Origin: Rhamnusium bicolor
Taxonomy: Eukaryota > Arthropoda > Insecta > Coleoptera > Cerambycidae
Assembly (NCBI GenBank): GCA_029963845.1
Contig: JANEYF010000382.1
Span: forward strand, 623,001-687,000
Reading direction: 5' to 3'
DNA: 64,000 bases
In this document: positions 33,435 to 44,358 of the stretch, in pieces
Numbering within the stretch: position 1 is the first letter of the stretch
Layout of the letters: every line of letters begins with the position of its first letter
Position numbers and translations under genes: made by a program
The notes under the pieces: model-generated
Told to the model about the DNA's origin: nothing
Databases searched by the model: none
Seen by the model: only the letters and a program-made list of their open reading frames with translations

Positions 33435-34250
33435 CTAACCTCCATGTTTCTTTAGATTAAGGAAATCCCCTCCGTTTTGGACCAACATGGATACTGAAGA
33501 CCGTCATAAGCCGTGTCCAGTATATTCTTCAGGATTTTTAAGTTCAGATATTCAGCAATCTGTTTTGTTGTATCACTTATAGTGTGGCAACCTACATATT
33601 GAGCATAACATCTACCATTGCGATATGCAATAACTAATAATCTACTATCCATATTTGTTGGTCTTAGATTAATATATTTACGATAAAAACTGTTTGGATC
33701 AAAGGAACATCAGTACTTTGTGTTTCTTGATTTATGATTCTTGCCATCTCGAAGGAATACCACTAAAAACGGCCTTTATCTTCCACGTCTTCCAAGGTTA
33801 AATGAACCAAGTCATCTCTTTGGCATGCACCGAAAATACCAAATACTAAAATTACTTTAGTTAATAACCACTTCTTATCTGGTACTTCAAGTATGGATTT
33901 GGCGACTTGGTCTGCAGTTAATACTTTGGACTTTTTCGGTGTGTATCCAACACTTTGTCGTTTGAGAAATGCAGTAGCTTTTGGCAAATTACTAACATTC
34001 ACATATTCTTTTACAGCCAAACAACCTTTTAACATTGAAAATCGATTCCATAAAGTTGAAGCTTTCATGGCTTTTTCGGACAAATAAACGAGAACAGCAT
34101 CATCACTTACTGTGTTAACTTTTTTTGCTGGCGCAACTTACATTTTCATCTCTCACAAGATTCTCTGGGCAGTAATTCAGCACTTACTTTTGCCGTTTCA
34201 AGTGATATTTTTCTTCTGAAGAAATCATTTAAAAGATATATTTTTTTTAT
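33435..34250 (-). pseudogene. Crypton-like tyrosine recombinase, truncated before the catalytic Tyr
   Basis: The frame resembles the tyrosine recombinases of Crypton transposons in insects. An SAM-like N-terminal region reads STLWNRFSMLKGCLAVKEYV and FLKRQSVGYTPKKSKVLT. Box I is GIFGACQRDDLVHLTLEDVE, with the catalytic Arg present. Then come RLLVIAYRNGRCYAQYVGCH and the box II region, where GHGL-stop-RSSVSMLVQ shows a TGA (33,504-33,506) at the expected Arg, consistent with CGA to TGA decay. The LKKHGG part of the third box is followed by TAG (33,435). The Tyr segment is missing and the microsatellite begins there. A frameshift near 33,660-33,760 also occurs. Confidence 0.72.
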
Positions 34251-34254
34251 CTCT

Positions 34255-34876
34255 GCTTTTTGGCCTTACAAACAAAAGATATTTTGATTAAAAATTCGAA
34301 AAACTGTCCAATACAAGCGTTGTTTAGCAGCGTTGCTATAAGGAAACTAAACAATCCATTGTTTACGGTTATTAAGGAACTTTCAATAGCATACGCAGTT
34401 AATATCATTAACGCACGGGAAAATTTTCTCTATGCGGGTGCATGGGAAAATTCCATTTTCCGTGTGTTAAACAGATATATAAACAAAGTGTTTTTGGAGA
34501 GGTATAATGGAAAATTATTTACGATTACTAGATTATCGTAGGAAACATTTTTTTTTTTTGACAATTTCGGTAATAATAATTATAATTGACGATTATCTAT
34601 ACATGCTATCTACTGAAAAATAAAGATTATTATTATTATTTACCTGTTTTCTTGGGACAAAAGAAACAAAAGTAGTAATGGAAATTAAAAACGAAAATAT
34701 TTCTGGAGTACATGAGGTAGCTTCTGGCATTTACCCTTGAGCTCGCCCTATATAGGACAAGCGGAAAGAAATTTTTGAAAATTAAAAAATAAAATTGGAA
34801 TAAAAAGTTTTAAAAATAGAAATGATTCCACTCACGCTTAACATCATTTTTTGGAAGAAAACCACAAATTTAATGA
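34255..34876. other. intergenic, no supported feature
   Basis: AT-rich sequence between the Crypton fragment and the hAT copy. Nothing recognisable. Confidence 0.35.
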
Positions 34877-34884
34877 GAATTTCC

Positions 34885-36656
34885 CACTGGCGGTTCTTCT
34901 ATAGGGTCAGTTGGTCAATGACCTCCCACATACAAATAAAAAAATGGAGCTGTTCATTTTCTGAAGTTTAAAAATATATAATATATATATTTTTAATATT
35001 CTTAAAAAATATATTAAAGTTTCTAGTTCATTCTATGCACAATACTATTCAAATATCTAGATCGTAGAATTTCGTATCCCCTCCAAGCACCGATCATCTA
35101 CATTCATATTCATTACATTATTCATTTATAGAATTTAAAAATCTTGGGTCAATCCACAACTTGTTCTCAAAGCTAACTACGGACCGAATTTACAACGAAT
35201 TAATGTGAAATAGACTTATGCACGTATCGTCAAAAAGCAAAATAGACAGAAAAACACTGGCGGGGACAATGTCCCTGACACATTTTACGAAAACGGTAAC
35301 GCACGAAGTTCAGTAGAGCAGTCTTAATGCTGACTAGGTACGCGTTGGTCGGTAAATTCTGTCGCGTTGTTTTTAATATTTTTATTTGTGAACATTTTAT
35401 TAGTAAATCTCTATTTGTCGTGAAATTAAGTAAAACAGTGTTTTTGGTGTTTACTATTAAATATGAGTGTTGTACAAAATATATTTTATTCATTGTTACG
35501 CTCATCAACTAAATTTAATTTTACAAAAAGCATCAAGTCAGGATAAAAGCATAACAATTTTTTTTTGATAATTTACATAGCTTTTCTTCATTCTTTGGAA
35601 AATCACCAAAAAGAACAGCCGTGTTAGATAATGTTGTTAAGGTGAGATTACCTAAAGCGGCTCCAACACGATGGAATTTTAATACAAAGTGCATAGAGAC
35701 TGTTTATACCTATCGAACAGAATTATTAGATTGTTTAGAAAAAATCATTGATAATGAATCAGAAAACAACACTCTAAACCAAGCTATTGGTTTAAAAAAC
35801 TACCTACTGACAAAATGAACATTTTCTTTACTGGTAAAATTTTTTTCATTTAGTTATGCCTCATTGTGATATATTGTTCAATCAATTACAAAAATGTAAT
35901 ATCGATGTCATAACAGTAAATAAGTGTATTGGCGTTTTAATAGTAAAATTGAAGACATCAGAAATAAAATTTTGAATAACCATTTGGAGGAGACATCCAT
36001 GCAGTCTGCCCAGAGATGTAAAACGGAAGAATCAAAAAGGAGAATTTCATTAGAAGTTTGTGATATAATTACATCTGAGATCAAAAACAGGTTCGGCTTC
36101 AGTAATCATTTAGCAGTGTCTCAGTTATGTCACGCAGATCGATTTAAAGATTATAAAAAAAAGCTTTCCTCAAGATGTGTTTAAATTAGTTAAAACGGAG
36201 TATCCAGTCATAAATCATTTGAAACTTAAAACTGAATTAGAAGTATTATATAGCCGAGAAGATTTTTCCAATAGTGAAGGTGCAGTTGCTTTGTTACAGC
36301 TTTTTATTAACAATAATCTGTGCAATACTTTTTCTGAAAGTGTCAAACTGTTAAAAATCTTGTGTACTCTCCCTATGACTACCGTCGAAAGTGAACGTTG
36401 TTTTTCCACCTTAAAAAGAATAAAGACATTTTTAAGAAATACCATGGGTCAGGAAAGGTTATCTTCTTTAGCTATGCTTACCATAGAAAGGGCATTAATA
36501 AAGAAGATAAAAGACTTTAATGAAAAATTAATTGACCACTTTGCATCTCAAAAAGACCGGAGGATCGACTTGGAATTTAAATCACTTTAAAAGGTAGGTA
36601 ATACAGTAAACTTTTCTAATTGACCTCCCTATCTCTTGACCCACGAACCGCCACTG
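34885..36656 (+). mobile_element. internally deleted hAT, copy 1
   Basis: An exact 8-bp duplication GAATTTCC (34,877-34,884; 36,657-36,664) flanks ends CACTGGCGGTT (left) and AACCGCCACTG (right). The element is a sister of 47,751-49,820, with the same left and right sequences and the same coding remnants. Compared with copy 2 it lacks about 295 bp between GTTGTACAAAATATATT and ATTCATTG near 35,485, with short AT-rich similarity at the break. Confidence 0.9.
35621..36590 (+). pseudogene. hAT transposase C-terminal half, copy 1
   Basis: Three overlapping frames encode the end of a hAT transposase of the TTF/ZMYM1-like kind. The first has KVRLPKAAPTRWNFNTKC, with the TRW motif. The middle part has FNSKIEDIRNKILNNHLEET. 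The dimerisation region has LCTLPMTTVESERCFSTLKR and QERLSSLAMLTIERALIKK. The frames are separated by a frameshift near 35,940 and by an extra A in an A8 run near 36,160. The latter is shared with copy 2, so it predates their amplification. The N-terminal zinc finger and most of the catalytic region are missing. Confidence 0.85.
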
Positions 36657-36664
36657 GAATTTCC

Positions 36665-38905
36665 CTAAATTACATGTATGGATTCAATCCGAGGGAGGGC
36701 TGCTTGTATTTTATCGAAAGTATCAAACTACTTGTTTTATTTGTTAAATTGTCTTCTAGAATCAACCAACTGTACAACTTTTAAAAAGGCCCCGAAGAAT
36801 ACGACAATGAATCATGCGTTCTTATGTGTACTGGTTTTTATAATACCATGCCTAGTTCTCTTGCTAATTTTGATGAAATAAATAACTGAAATTTATGATA
36901 AAGTAGGTATAATTTTTTTTTCCAAATAGCCCATAATTAACGCAGGAACGCCTAACAGCGTTGTGTACGATAAAAAGCGAAAAGGGGTGAGCAAGATTTA
37001 CAGGTCTTTGCACTGTTCATGGGAACATGCATGCACTCAATAGTCAAAGAGACATTATTTATCCCACGCAAGTAAGAAACATATTCGTTAATGATTTTAA
37101 AATGTCAAATCATCCATCGGTAATTTTAATGAAGTAACCGCAAGGATTTTTGCCGAATTATTACTGCGAGATAGTAATTGCAATCGCCTCCGCTCAAAGG
37201 GGATGTCACACCAAGATTTATAGACTATAATGGTTTCGCGGTACCTCACCATAAAATACACACTAACACAAATATGAAGGCATGGTTAAATATTTTATAA
37301 CTGAGAGCTACGTACTTACAAGTAAAATACCTAATTTAAAAAAGAAAAAAGGAAACAGCAAATGATACCGTACTCTTCTCACTTAAATACACACATCTGC
37401 AAAGATGGGCAAGTACAAAAAGTTGTTATTGAGTGAGAAAACTGCTTCCCATTAACGCCTGTTACCCTGAAAAGTTTGTGACAATTTACATTTGCTACGA
37501 GTGTGCGGAAAAAGTTACTTTCCGCACGCATTATAATTTAGAAAGTTGCTGATTGTGACGAAGAAATAACTCGCATAAAACGACTTGGGGTTGCAAATCA
37601 ACATCTGTTGCCGATGGTTACCTGGAGGAATCTACTAAACACAAAAAGGACATATCAAATAAAATCTTGGAAATGAACATTCCGTCAAATTCGTTTGAGT
37701 TAGACAGCGAGACATATTCAAATATACCCTCCTCCTCCAATCAACCTACCTTAACGTACCCTCAAGTAATCAGTTTGCATTTGAAAAGTGCCCCTAACTG
37801 TACATTTAATATAAACATTAACAACAAATAATATTAGATGATATATGTTTCTTTTTCATTAGAATAAATGTTCATGTTATTTATTTTTTATTTTCATCAG
37901 CTCGTAGAGAAAATGTTGTACCTAACACATGCGGAAACTGTCTGTTGCGCACTCGAGGGCAGTCGCGTGCGGAAAAGTACCACCGTCCGCACTCGTTAGG
38001 AAAATAACTATTGACACGCACTTTTTTTCAGAAGAGTGTGAAAAGTAATCTAGAGTTACTATTACAAGATAACATTTGCATCAAATCCAGCAACTCAGTT
38101 ATGATGGGCTTCAATGTACCATTTTCACGTGGGATTTCATTTGTGATTTTCATTTCATTTGCAATAAGGTTCGGGATTTAGCTTTCTGCAGCCACTGTAG
38201 ATTTCCAGCCGCCATACCTCTTGAGAGTTATAATATCGGATCCAGCATCAACCAATAAAATTGCTGAGAATCGATTGAAAACTATGACCGGTATAAAAAA
38301 AGGATTTGGCAATTCTAAATAGTTCAAAAAGAGTCACTTCGGCTACCCAAAGCATAAAACAAGTACTTCACTTTTTACTAATTGTACAGAAGAGAGCAAA
38401 TAGTGATTTAAATCTTTAATAGGTATAAATCATTTGTTACACGTTTAATCCTGGAAATCCTTGGAATCCTGGAAACTCGTTATGATAAGATCTACATTAT
38501 TGAGGATTTTCTTGATTAAAAAACTCGAAAATACAAAAAAAAATCAAAAAACGAGAAACTCGTTCTATGCTTTGAGCAGCCGACTTATAACGGGCCTGAG
38601 CGTAGTATATTGTCTATAAAATTGAAGCGAGTCAGTGATGAAATTCTGTTCGCTATAAAATTCTATAGGTCGATTCAAAGCTATAGTTTTGGCACTCTGT
38701 TATGCGATTTCTACTCTTGCCTTTGGCGATATATCTCCAGAAGCTATAGCTAGTTGTCGACATATCAGGAGGTGCCTTTTAGACAAAGACAGACTCAATT
38801 TGAAATATACTAAAGAAGGATAAAATATTCTACATATTTAACCTAACATTTTAGGCTGATTTTGCTTTTGTCATTTTGTTTTATATATTCTGACTGAATT
38901 TTTTT
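36665..38905. other. intergenic with two GTGCGGAAA hairpins
   Basis: No gene is supported. Two hairpins based on GTGCGGAAA and TTTCCGCAC occur at about 37,502-37,528 and 37,968-38,002. They may mark ends of a small degraded element, but no TSD is visible. Confidence 0.35.
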
Positions 38906-38910
38906 TAATA

Positions 38911-39241
38911 ATGCGGGTAACGGCCGAACATTGGAACAGGTTTTTGGAGATTGCTAAAGAAAATCCTGATTTAATTATAAATCAGTTTTGCGGAAGTGAC
39001 GGTAAGGCAAAACTAAATAAGTTGTGGCAGTCTGTGGTCAACAGTTTAAATTCTTTATCTATCATCTGTACTCTTGAGAAAGGCTTAAAAAACCGAAACA
39101 CTTGTAGAGTTTTAATAAAATATTTTTGAAACATTTCTTTATTTTTAATAATTTTAATAATGTTTCACAAGCAGCCAACCGCAGATTCAGTTCAGTGTAT
39201 CTTTAGGCTATGGTGAAAATTCTGTTGCAGAATGGAGAAAG
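38911..39241 (+). pseudogene. Myb/SANT-like (zeste-type) DNA-binding protein fragment
   Basis: The ATG at 38,911 starts MRVTAEHWNRFLEIAKENPD, then NQFCGSDGKAKLNKLWQSVV, a common insect Myb/SANT-like domain found in transposon accessory proteins and zeste-like regulators. The original frame then runs out. About 125 bp later a block begins with SLGYGENSVAEWRK, the normal continuation, preceded by ttag and followed by a gtaaaa donor. This looks like a short exon, or the result of an insertion in the domain. The rest of the gene is not found. Confidence 0.5.
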
Positions 39242-39289
39242 GTAAAAGGGGTACACATTTTAAATGATTTAATTACAATAGGTACCTAT

Positions 39290-39767
39290 TTAATTTGGTT
39301 TGTATTTAAAGATGGACTTAAAGTCATCGTCATCAAAATTGCCCTCATCTTCGTATATTGAAGATGATACTTTCTGAGCATATTGCCTAATTTTTCTAAA
39401 CCATTCACCGGTTTCTGGTCCCGTCATGCTTATTCGTAGCGGTACAGACATGAGTGTCCATAAACTTAAGTTGTATTAATCCATTTTCGGTTAAATGTTG
39501 ATTACAGCATCGTGTTTCCAAGGGTAAATAAATTCCAGTTTTTAAGAAAAAGTCTATTCTTGTATCAGTGCTTACTAGAAATCGACAAATTCTCTGACAA
39601 ACAAAACAATTCATTGTGCTATACTGTACTAAAACGTCCATAGGGATTGCCAACGGATCATCTTCCATTTCAATTACTACATTTTTCTTCCGCTCCTCAT
39701 TAATATCATTTTCGTCATATATTTTGCAATTTGAGTTTTCCCGACCACAAGTATAACATTGTACCAT
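39290..39767 (-). pseudogene. cysteine-rich transposon-type N-terminal protein
   Basis: From an ATG at 39,765-39,767 the frame encodes MVQCYTCGRENSNCKIYDEN, then STMNCFVCQRICRFLVSTDT and LPLETRCCNQHLTENGLIQL. The Cys/His pattern (CxxC, CxxC, CCxxH) suggests zinc binding and resembles the N-terminus of ISL2EU-like DDE transposon proteins, though I am not certain. A frameshift near 39,420 leads into TGPETGEWFRKIRQYAQKV and an acidic end, with TAA near 39,290. It converges on the SANT-like fragment, the arrangement of a two-gene DNA transposon that lost its middle. Confidence 0.45.
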
Positions 39768-39973
39768 TTTAAAAAATTATAATTTTACAGTCTTCGTATG
39801 AAATAATTGTTGACAGTTAATGAATTATTTAATTGACAACTATAATAACAAAATAACGTCAAGGCATACTTCGCAAAATTAAAATGCTTTAAAAAAAGTT
39901 GATTGAGGAAGCCGTTACTATGAGGTAGTTCGATATCACAAGGAAACGAGTAAAACACTACTATTCTCCAATA

Positions 39974-41042
39974 CAGGGTGATCTACCACGAGTGTGCCAA
40001 ACTTCAGAGGCTGGTAATTTATCAAAAAATAAATGAACTTTCATTAATCAACATATGTCCTAAAACGCATAATAAGGGAGCTACAACCCCTTGAAGGGGG
40101 TTGATGAATATCAATTTTTCGATTATAAGTCCAATTAAAAGTGATTAAAGAAATGAAATTTTCATGCATTACGGCCCTTGCTTTATTGAGGTAGTTTTGA
40201 GGGGTAAGGGGTAGTTTTTTACCCTAAACTTTTTTTGACATCACTTCCGAAGCAAAACTTTTAAATAACATTATTTCCCATGCAATAACTCAGAAAAATG
40301 TATTTTTCAAAATTTCTGTCACACCAGCCGTTTTTGAATAATTTGCGTTGAACGGCAATAAGGTTTTTCACGTGAAATAAACAACATTTTTATTACAAAA
40401 TTAAAAATCAATGTACAACACAGAAATAACGTACTTAATAGCTAAAAGAGTAACTGTTCAAAATGACCTCCTTGAGCACGAATACACGCCTCACAACGAC
40501 GAATAACTGAATTATTAATTTCAGCCATGTCACCATTGTTTGTGATATAAGCTATACTATTATTGATCCTTTCCATCAAGTGCTGAATATTATTTATTTC
40601 CTCAAAATAAACTAACTGCTTCATATGCCCCTAGAAATAAAAATCTAGAAGTTTAAGATCGGGAGAGCGAGGAGGCCATAAAACAGGACCACAGTTACCA
40701 ATCCAGTCATTTCCAAAATTCCGATTCAACCAACGTCAAAAAAAGTTTGGGGTAAAAAACTACCCCTCACCCCTCAAAACTACCTCAATAAGGCAAGCTG
40801 TTAATTAGGAAATTTGTAATTTTATGCGCCTACATCGTGGCCGTAATGTATGAAAATTTCATTTTTTTAATCACCACCATATCGGACTTATAATCGAAAA
40901 ATTGGTATTCATCAACCCCGTTTAAGGGGTTGTAGCTCTCTTATTATGCGTTTTAGGACATATGTTTATTAATGAAAGTCCATTTATTTTTTGATAAATT
41001 ACCAGCCTCTGAAGTTTGGCACACTCGTGGTAGATCACCCTG
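39974..41042 (-). mobile_element. internally deleted long-TIR mariner element (MLE-G)
   Basis: Flanked by TA (39,972-39,973; 41,043-41,044). The inverted repeats are about 270-300 bp and start CAGGGTGATCTACCACGAGT. They make up more than half of the 1,069-bp element. Only the C-terminal part of the transposase remains between them, so this is a deletion derivative that needs a helper. Confidence 0.88.
40442..40740 (-). pseudogene. mariner-like transposase C-terminus of MLE-G
   Basis: The frame begins in NWIGNCGPVLWPPRSPDLK, the segment with the third catalytic Asp, then has a TAG after DFYF and continues HMKQLVYFEEINNIQHLMER to CEACIRAQGGHFEQLLF and its stop near 40,442. The end is the usual MLE C-terminus. 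The N-terminal two thirds are deleted. Confidence 0.8.
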
Positions 41043-41044
41043 TA

Positions 41045-43238
41045 TATTAACAAAAAAAAATATTACGTATACATTAATTATAGAAAGTGAAATAGCAAAA
41101 AACGTACAAAATAAGTATTTATTCTTTCAATATCTTTATGAATAGTTTGCATCTAAAATACATTTTTTAGAGCTTTAAAAGTTAGTATTTATCAATAACA
41201 ATCATAGCACGTCTTATATTTTGATTATAGGACACTTCGCTAAATAAATATATACTTCAAAATCTTTATACTAATAGATTTTTTAAAGGATATTCATATT
41301 CCAAGAGAAAAATAATATTTTTAAACTTTGCAAAAGAAGGAATCTTCGACCTGTTTTCTGGTACACCCTGTAGGCTCACAAAAATTTCCCGCGTATACAA
41401 ATGTCATCCTGGGTCATAATATATTGTACAAAAACTTTCAGAAAAATCTACTGAAACCCAGGATCCCTCTTGTTCGGGTGCCATGTCCTTTAAAGTCTAA
41501 ACTGTAGTTAAACTGAGACTAAAACTGGCCCTTAGGTGACAATGTTAATAATTTAATAAATGTTATCTTTGGAATACGAGTGACTTTTTCCAAATGCATT
41601 GGCATTTAGGGCTGCCAGTAACGTTCGATTTAGATATTACGACTATTTTATTATAAAATCAATCTCTCAAATAAAATTTAACAACACAATTATAAGAATT
41701 TTTTAATTAATTCATTTAATGCGCCAACAAATAAGTCTTTTAATGTCCCAATTGCTTGTGGTTTCTATCGGGTCTTTTGTCGCCACAATATCTATTCAAG
41801 TGAACATATAAACAAATAATTGACACAATCATGTTTTAACAGCAGATGTGTTGTAGTAATTGAAATAGCCGGTGCATGGTTGTCGCACCCGCCAAATGTG
41901 CCGGTACCAGGCCATGAAACCACAACTTACTATAAAAGTCCTTGCCTTAAGTCTGCTTTTCTTTTGTTTCAGACTAATGGACCACATAAACGCAAGATTT
42001 TCTGAACCGTATCTGTCTGTTCAATTTAATAATTGTTTCTTAAATCAGATTACACCACCAGAACGCCTCTTTCTAGATTAAGAGATGCATACTATTTTGG
42101 AATTAATGTCGAATGAAATATGGATATAACTAAAACAGATGGCCATTCGTTAGGCAGTGTGGTTTCCCCTTTTCACGCAGTGTACTCATTATTTACTGTT
42201 TTCGCAAAATTAATTAAAAACCATAATCATTCAATTGGTCTAATGTTTTTGTGCAGTACTTACTAATTGTACTTTTAACTTTTGTTCAGGGTGGCCACAT
42301 CGTGTACACATTTTCAGGTAAAATTTCAAAACTATTATAGTCCATTCACTATGCAAGACTGAAGGTCGACAAAGGGTCGCTCTGCGAGCCCAGGTCACGA
42401 ATTTCGTAATATAATCTGGATTTCTGATTCAATACTAATAAAATGTCCCCTACATATAAGCTGCCATACTGTGGACAATTTATATTGGCTACATATTAAC
42501 CAATTATAGAAGGTTATGAGACCGCGGATATTTAAATCGTGTTTACCACACACGTTAGTATATTTCCATGATTATTTTTTAAGGATTTTATTTTCCAATC
42601 ATTTAGCAATATTTCTGATCAAGTGTTAAATTTTTTCCAATTATATTGTTATTATAGTGAGAATAATCTAATTATATTATCTTATTGAGAATATCTTGTA
42701 GTAATTTTTTTTGTACATTGACGTGTTTTCTGGTTTTGACAGCTGGCACCAGTTTCGTCTTAAATTTAAAAAAATGAACCAAAACCGATTTAGTTCAGCG
42801 TCAGTGGAAAAAAATTATCATACAAACTAAAGAAAATGCATGTAAAAATACAATGGTAAGTATAATTCGATACTGAAACATTTCCCAATCATTTTGTGAC
42901 GAAAGGGGGTTACAAACTAGACGAAAATATACCAGTTACGGACGAAACATTTACAATAATTGTGTTTTCATGTTCAAAACTTTAGCACAGTTTAATTTTG
43001 ATGCACTACAAATTTACTTTATTTAGTTGAAAAACGTTAAAAAGTTATATTTTGTCTTTCTTTTACATTTTTGGGACTTATACCACATGAATAATTCTTC
43101 CTTATCTAAAAAAAAAAGTTAGTTACCCAGTATGTTAGTAGAAAAATAAACGTCTGCCCTTGTGACTTTCCGTCAAAAGATTAGTCAGAGGGTGTTTTTG
43201 ACAATTAAGATGAAACACAAAAATAGTAATATAATTCC
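41045..43238. other. intergenic; second copy of the 32-bp motif
   Basis: No gene is supported. A solitary CACCCTGTA (about 41,365-41,373) faces left. A 32-bp motif at 42,364-42,395 matches 28,970-29,001 with one change and can fold as GGGTCGC-TCT-GCGAGCCC. Confidence 0.4.
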
Positions 43239-43243
43239 CTAAC

Positions 43244-43504
43244 GTGTCGAAAAACGAATCTGTTCCTTTTTCAAAGTTATTTATTTACGTAAGGTTAGGT
43301 GAGCATAAAAGTTATATTAGAAAGGGTGAAATTGAAAAATCGAAAATTTGCGAACATGCTTGGGAAAATGGACATAGAATAAACTGGGATTTGGCAACAA
43401 TTTTAATGAAAGAAGCGGACAGCAAAAAAAGAAAAATTAAGGAATCGGCAATATTATTGAATGAAGAAATGGCTATTTGTATGACAAGGGAGAAAAGTGC
43501 ATAA
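43244..43504 (+). pseudogene. Penelope-like element GIY-YIG endonuclease fragment
   Basis: The frame VRLGEHKSYIRKGEIEKSKI, EHAWENGHRINWDLATILM and KEADSKKRKIKESAILL matches the C-terminal half of the GIY-YIG nuclease fused to reverse transcriptase in Penelope-like elements (pattern RLxEH, then HAWExGHRIDW). The GIY and YIG strands and the reverse transcriptase are not present upstream, so this is a 3' remnant. A short TTTCCTCCC / GGGAGGAAA inverted pair follows at 43,506-43,570. Confidence 0.7.
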
Positions 43505-43809
43505 TTTCCTCCCGCGGATAGTTTGATGCCCGACGCGAAGCAGAAGGCATCAATATCCAAGGGAGGAAATGGCACTTTGCTCCTGTGTAATACATATGAT
43601 TTTTTCTACGACCATTTACAGTGTTTTACATTGGTTTTACATATATTTTATTATATTTTCTTATGCATGACAATCAAAAAACCAAATATGTCAAAATGTC
43701 ATAATAGGTATTTAGATAAGTAAATATTGTTAAAAATCAAAGTACATGGAACGTTGCTAAGGTTGCTTCTTGTTTTCAAAATAAACAAACTTCCAAAAAC
43801 TTTATAATA

Positions 43810-44155
43810 ATGTATTCCGAATGTGAAAATGAAGTTCCTCAAGATATTCTGGAAGAAGCAAACATGGTTTCGTTAAATCTATTACCGTTAAAGTCTCGTG
43901 AAAAAATATGAAAAAGAGTACCAGCTATTTAATTGTTGGATGGAGACTAGGCAAATAAGAAAAAATATGTGAAGAAATGGTCCTATTTTACTTTTCCAAA
44001 AAATGCGCCGATTTGAAGCCTTCAACATTATGGAGCAAATACAGCATGTTGCGATCTACACTCCAAATTAAAGACAATGTCGACATTAAGTTTCCCTAAA
44101 TTAGTAACTATTTTAAAAAGGAAATCTGCTGGATATAAAGCCAAGAAAGCCAATA
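43810..44155 (+). pseudogene. Crypton-like recombinase, N-terminal fragment
   Basis: The ATG at 43,810 starts MYSECENEVPQDILEEANMV. After a one-base slip in an A run come EKYEKEYQLFNCWMETRQ and, in another frame, LKPSTLWSKYSMLRSTLQIK, then KLVTILKRKSAGYKAKKANK. This is the N-terminal core-binding half of the family seen at 33.4-34.25 kb (STLWNRFSMLKG and FLKRQSVGYTPKKSK there). The catalytic half is absent. Three frame breaks are needed. Confidence 0.65.
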
Positions 44156-44211
44156 AAAGAAGTCTATACACTACTATTACAGCTATTTGAAGTTTTTACT
44201 TGTTTGCTTCC

Positions 44212-44335
44212 AGAGGGAGCCAAAGTATTTTCCTCCCTAGGGAAGCAAAGTATTTTCCTCCCGAGGGAGCAAAAGTACTACTTTGCTCCCTGAAATGAGG
44301 GAGCAAAATAGTATTTTCTATGTAGGGAGTAGAAA
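44212..44335. repeat. tandem GGGAGCAAAGTATTTTCCTCCC-type repeats
   Basis: About three units of 30 bp, each combining gggagcaaagta with ttttcctccc, plus one inverted unit (ctttgctccctgaaatgagg). The same words occur at 43,505-43,590, after the Penelope fragment. Confidence 0.6.
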
Positions 44336-44358
44336 AATATGTATCCCATTGCTTTGTA

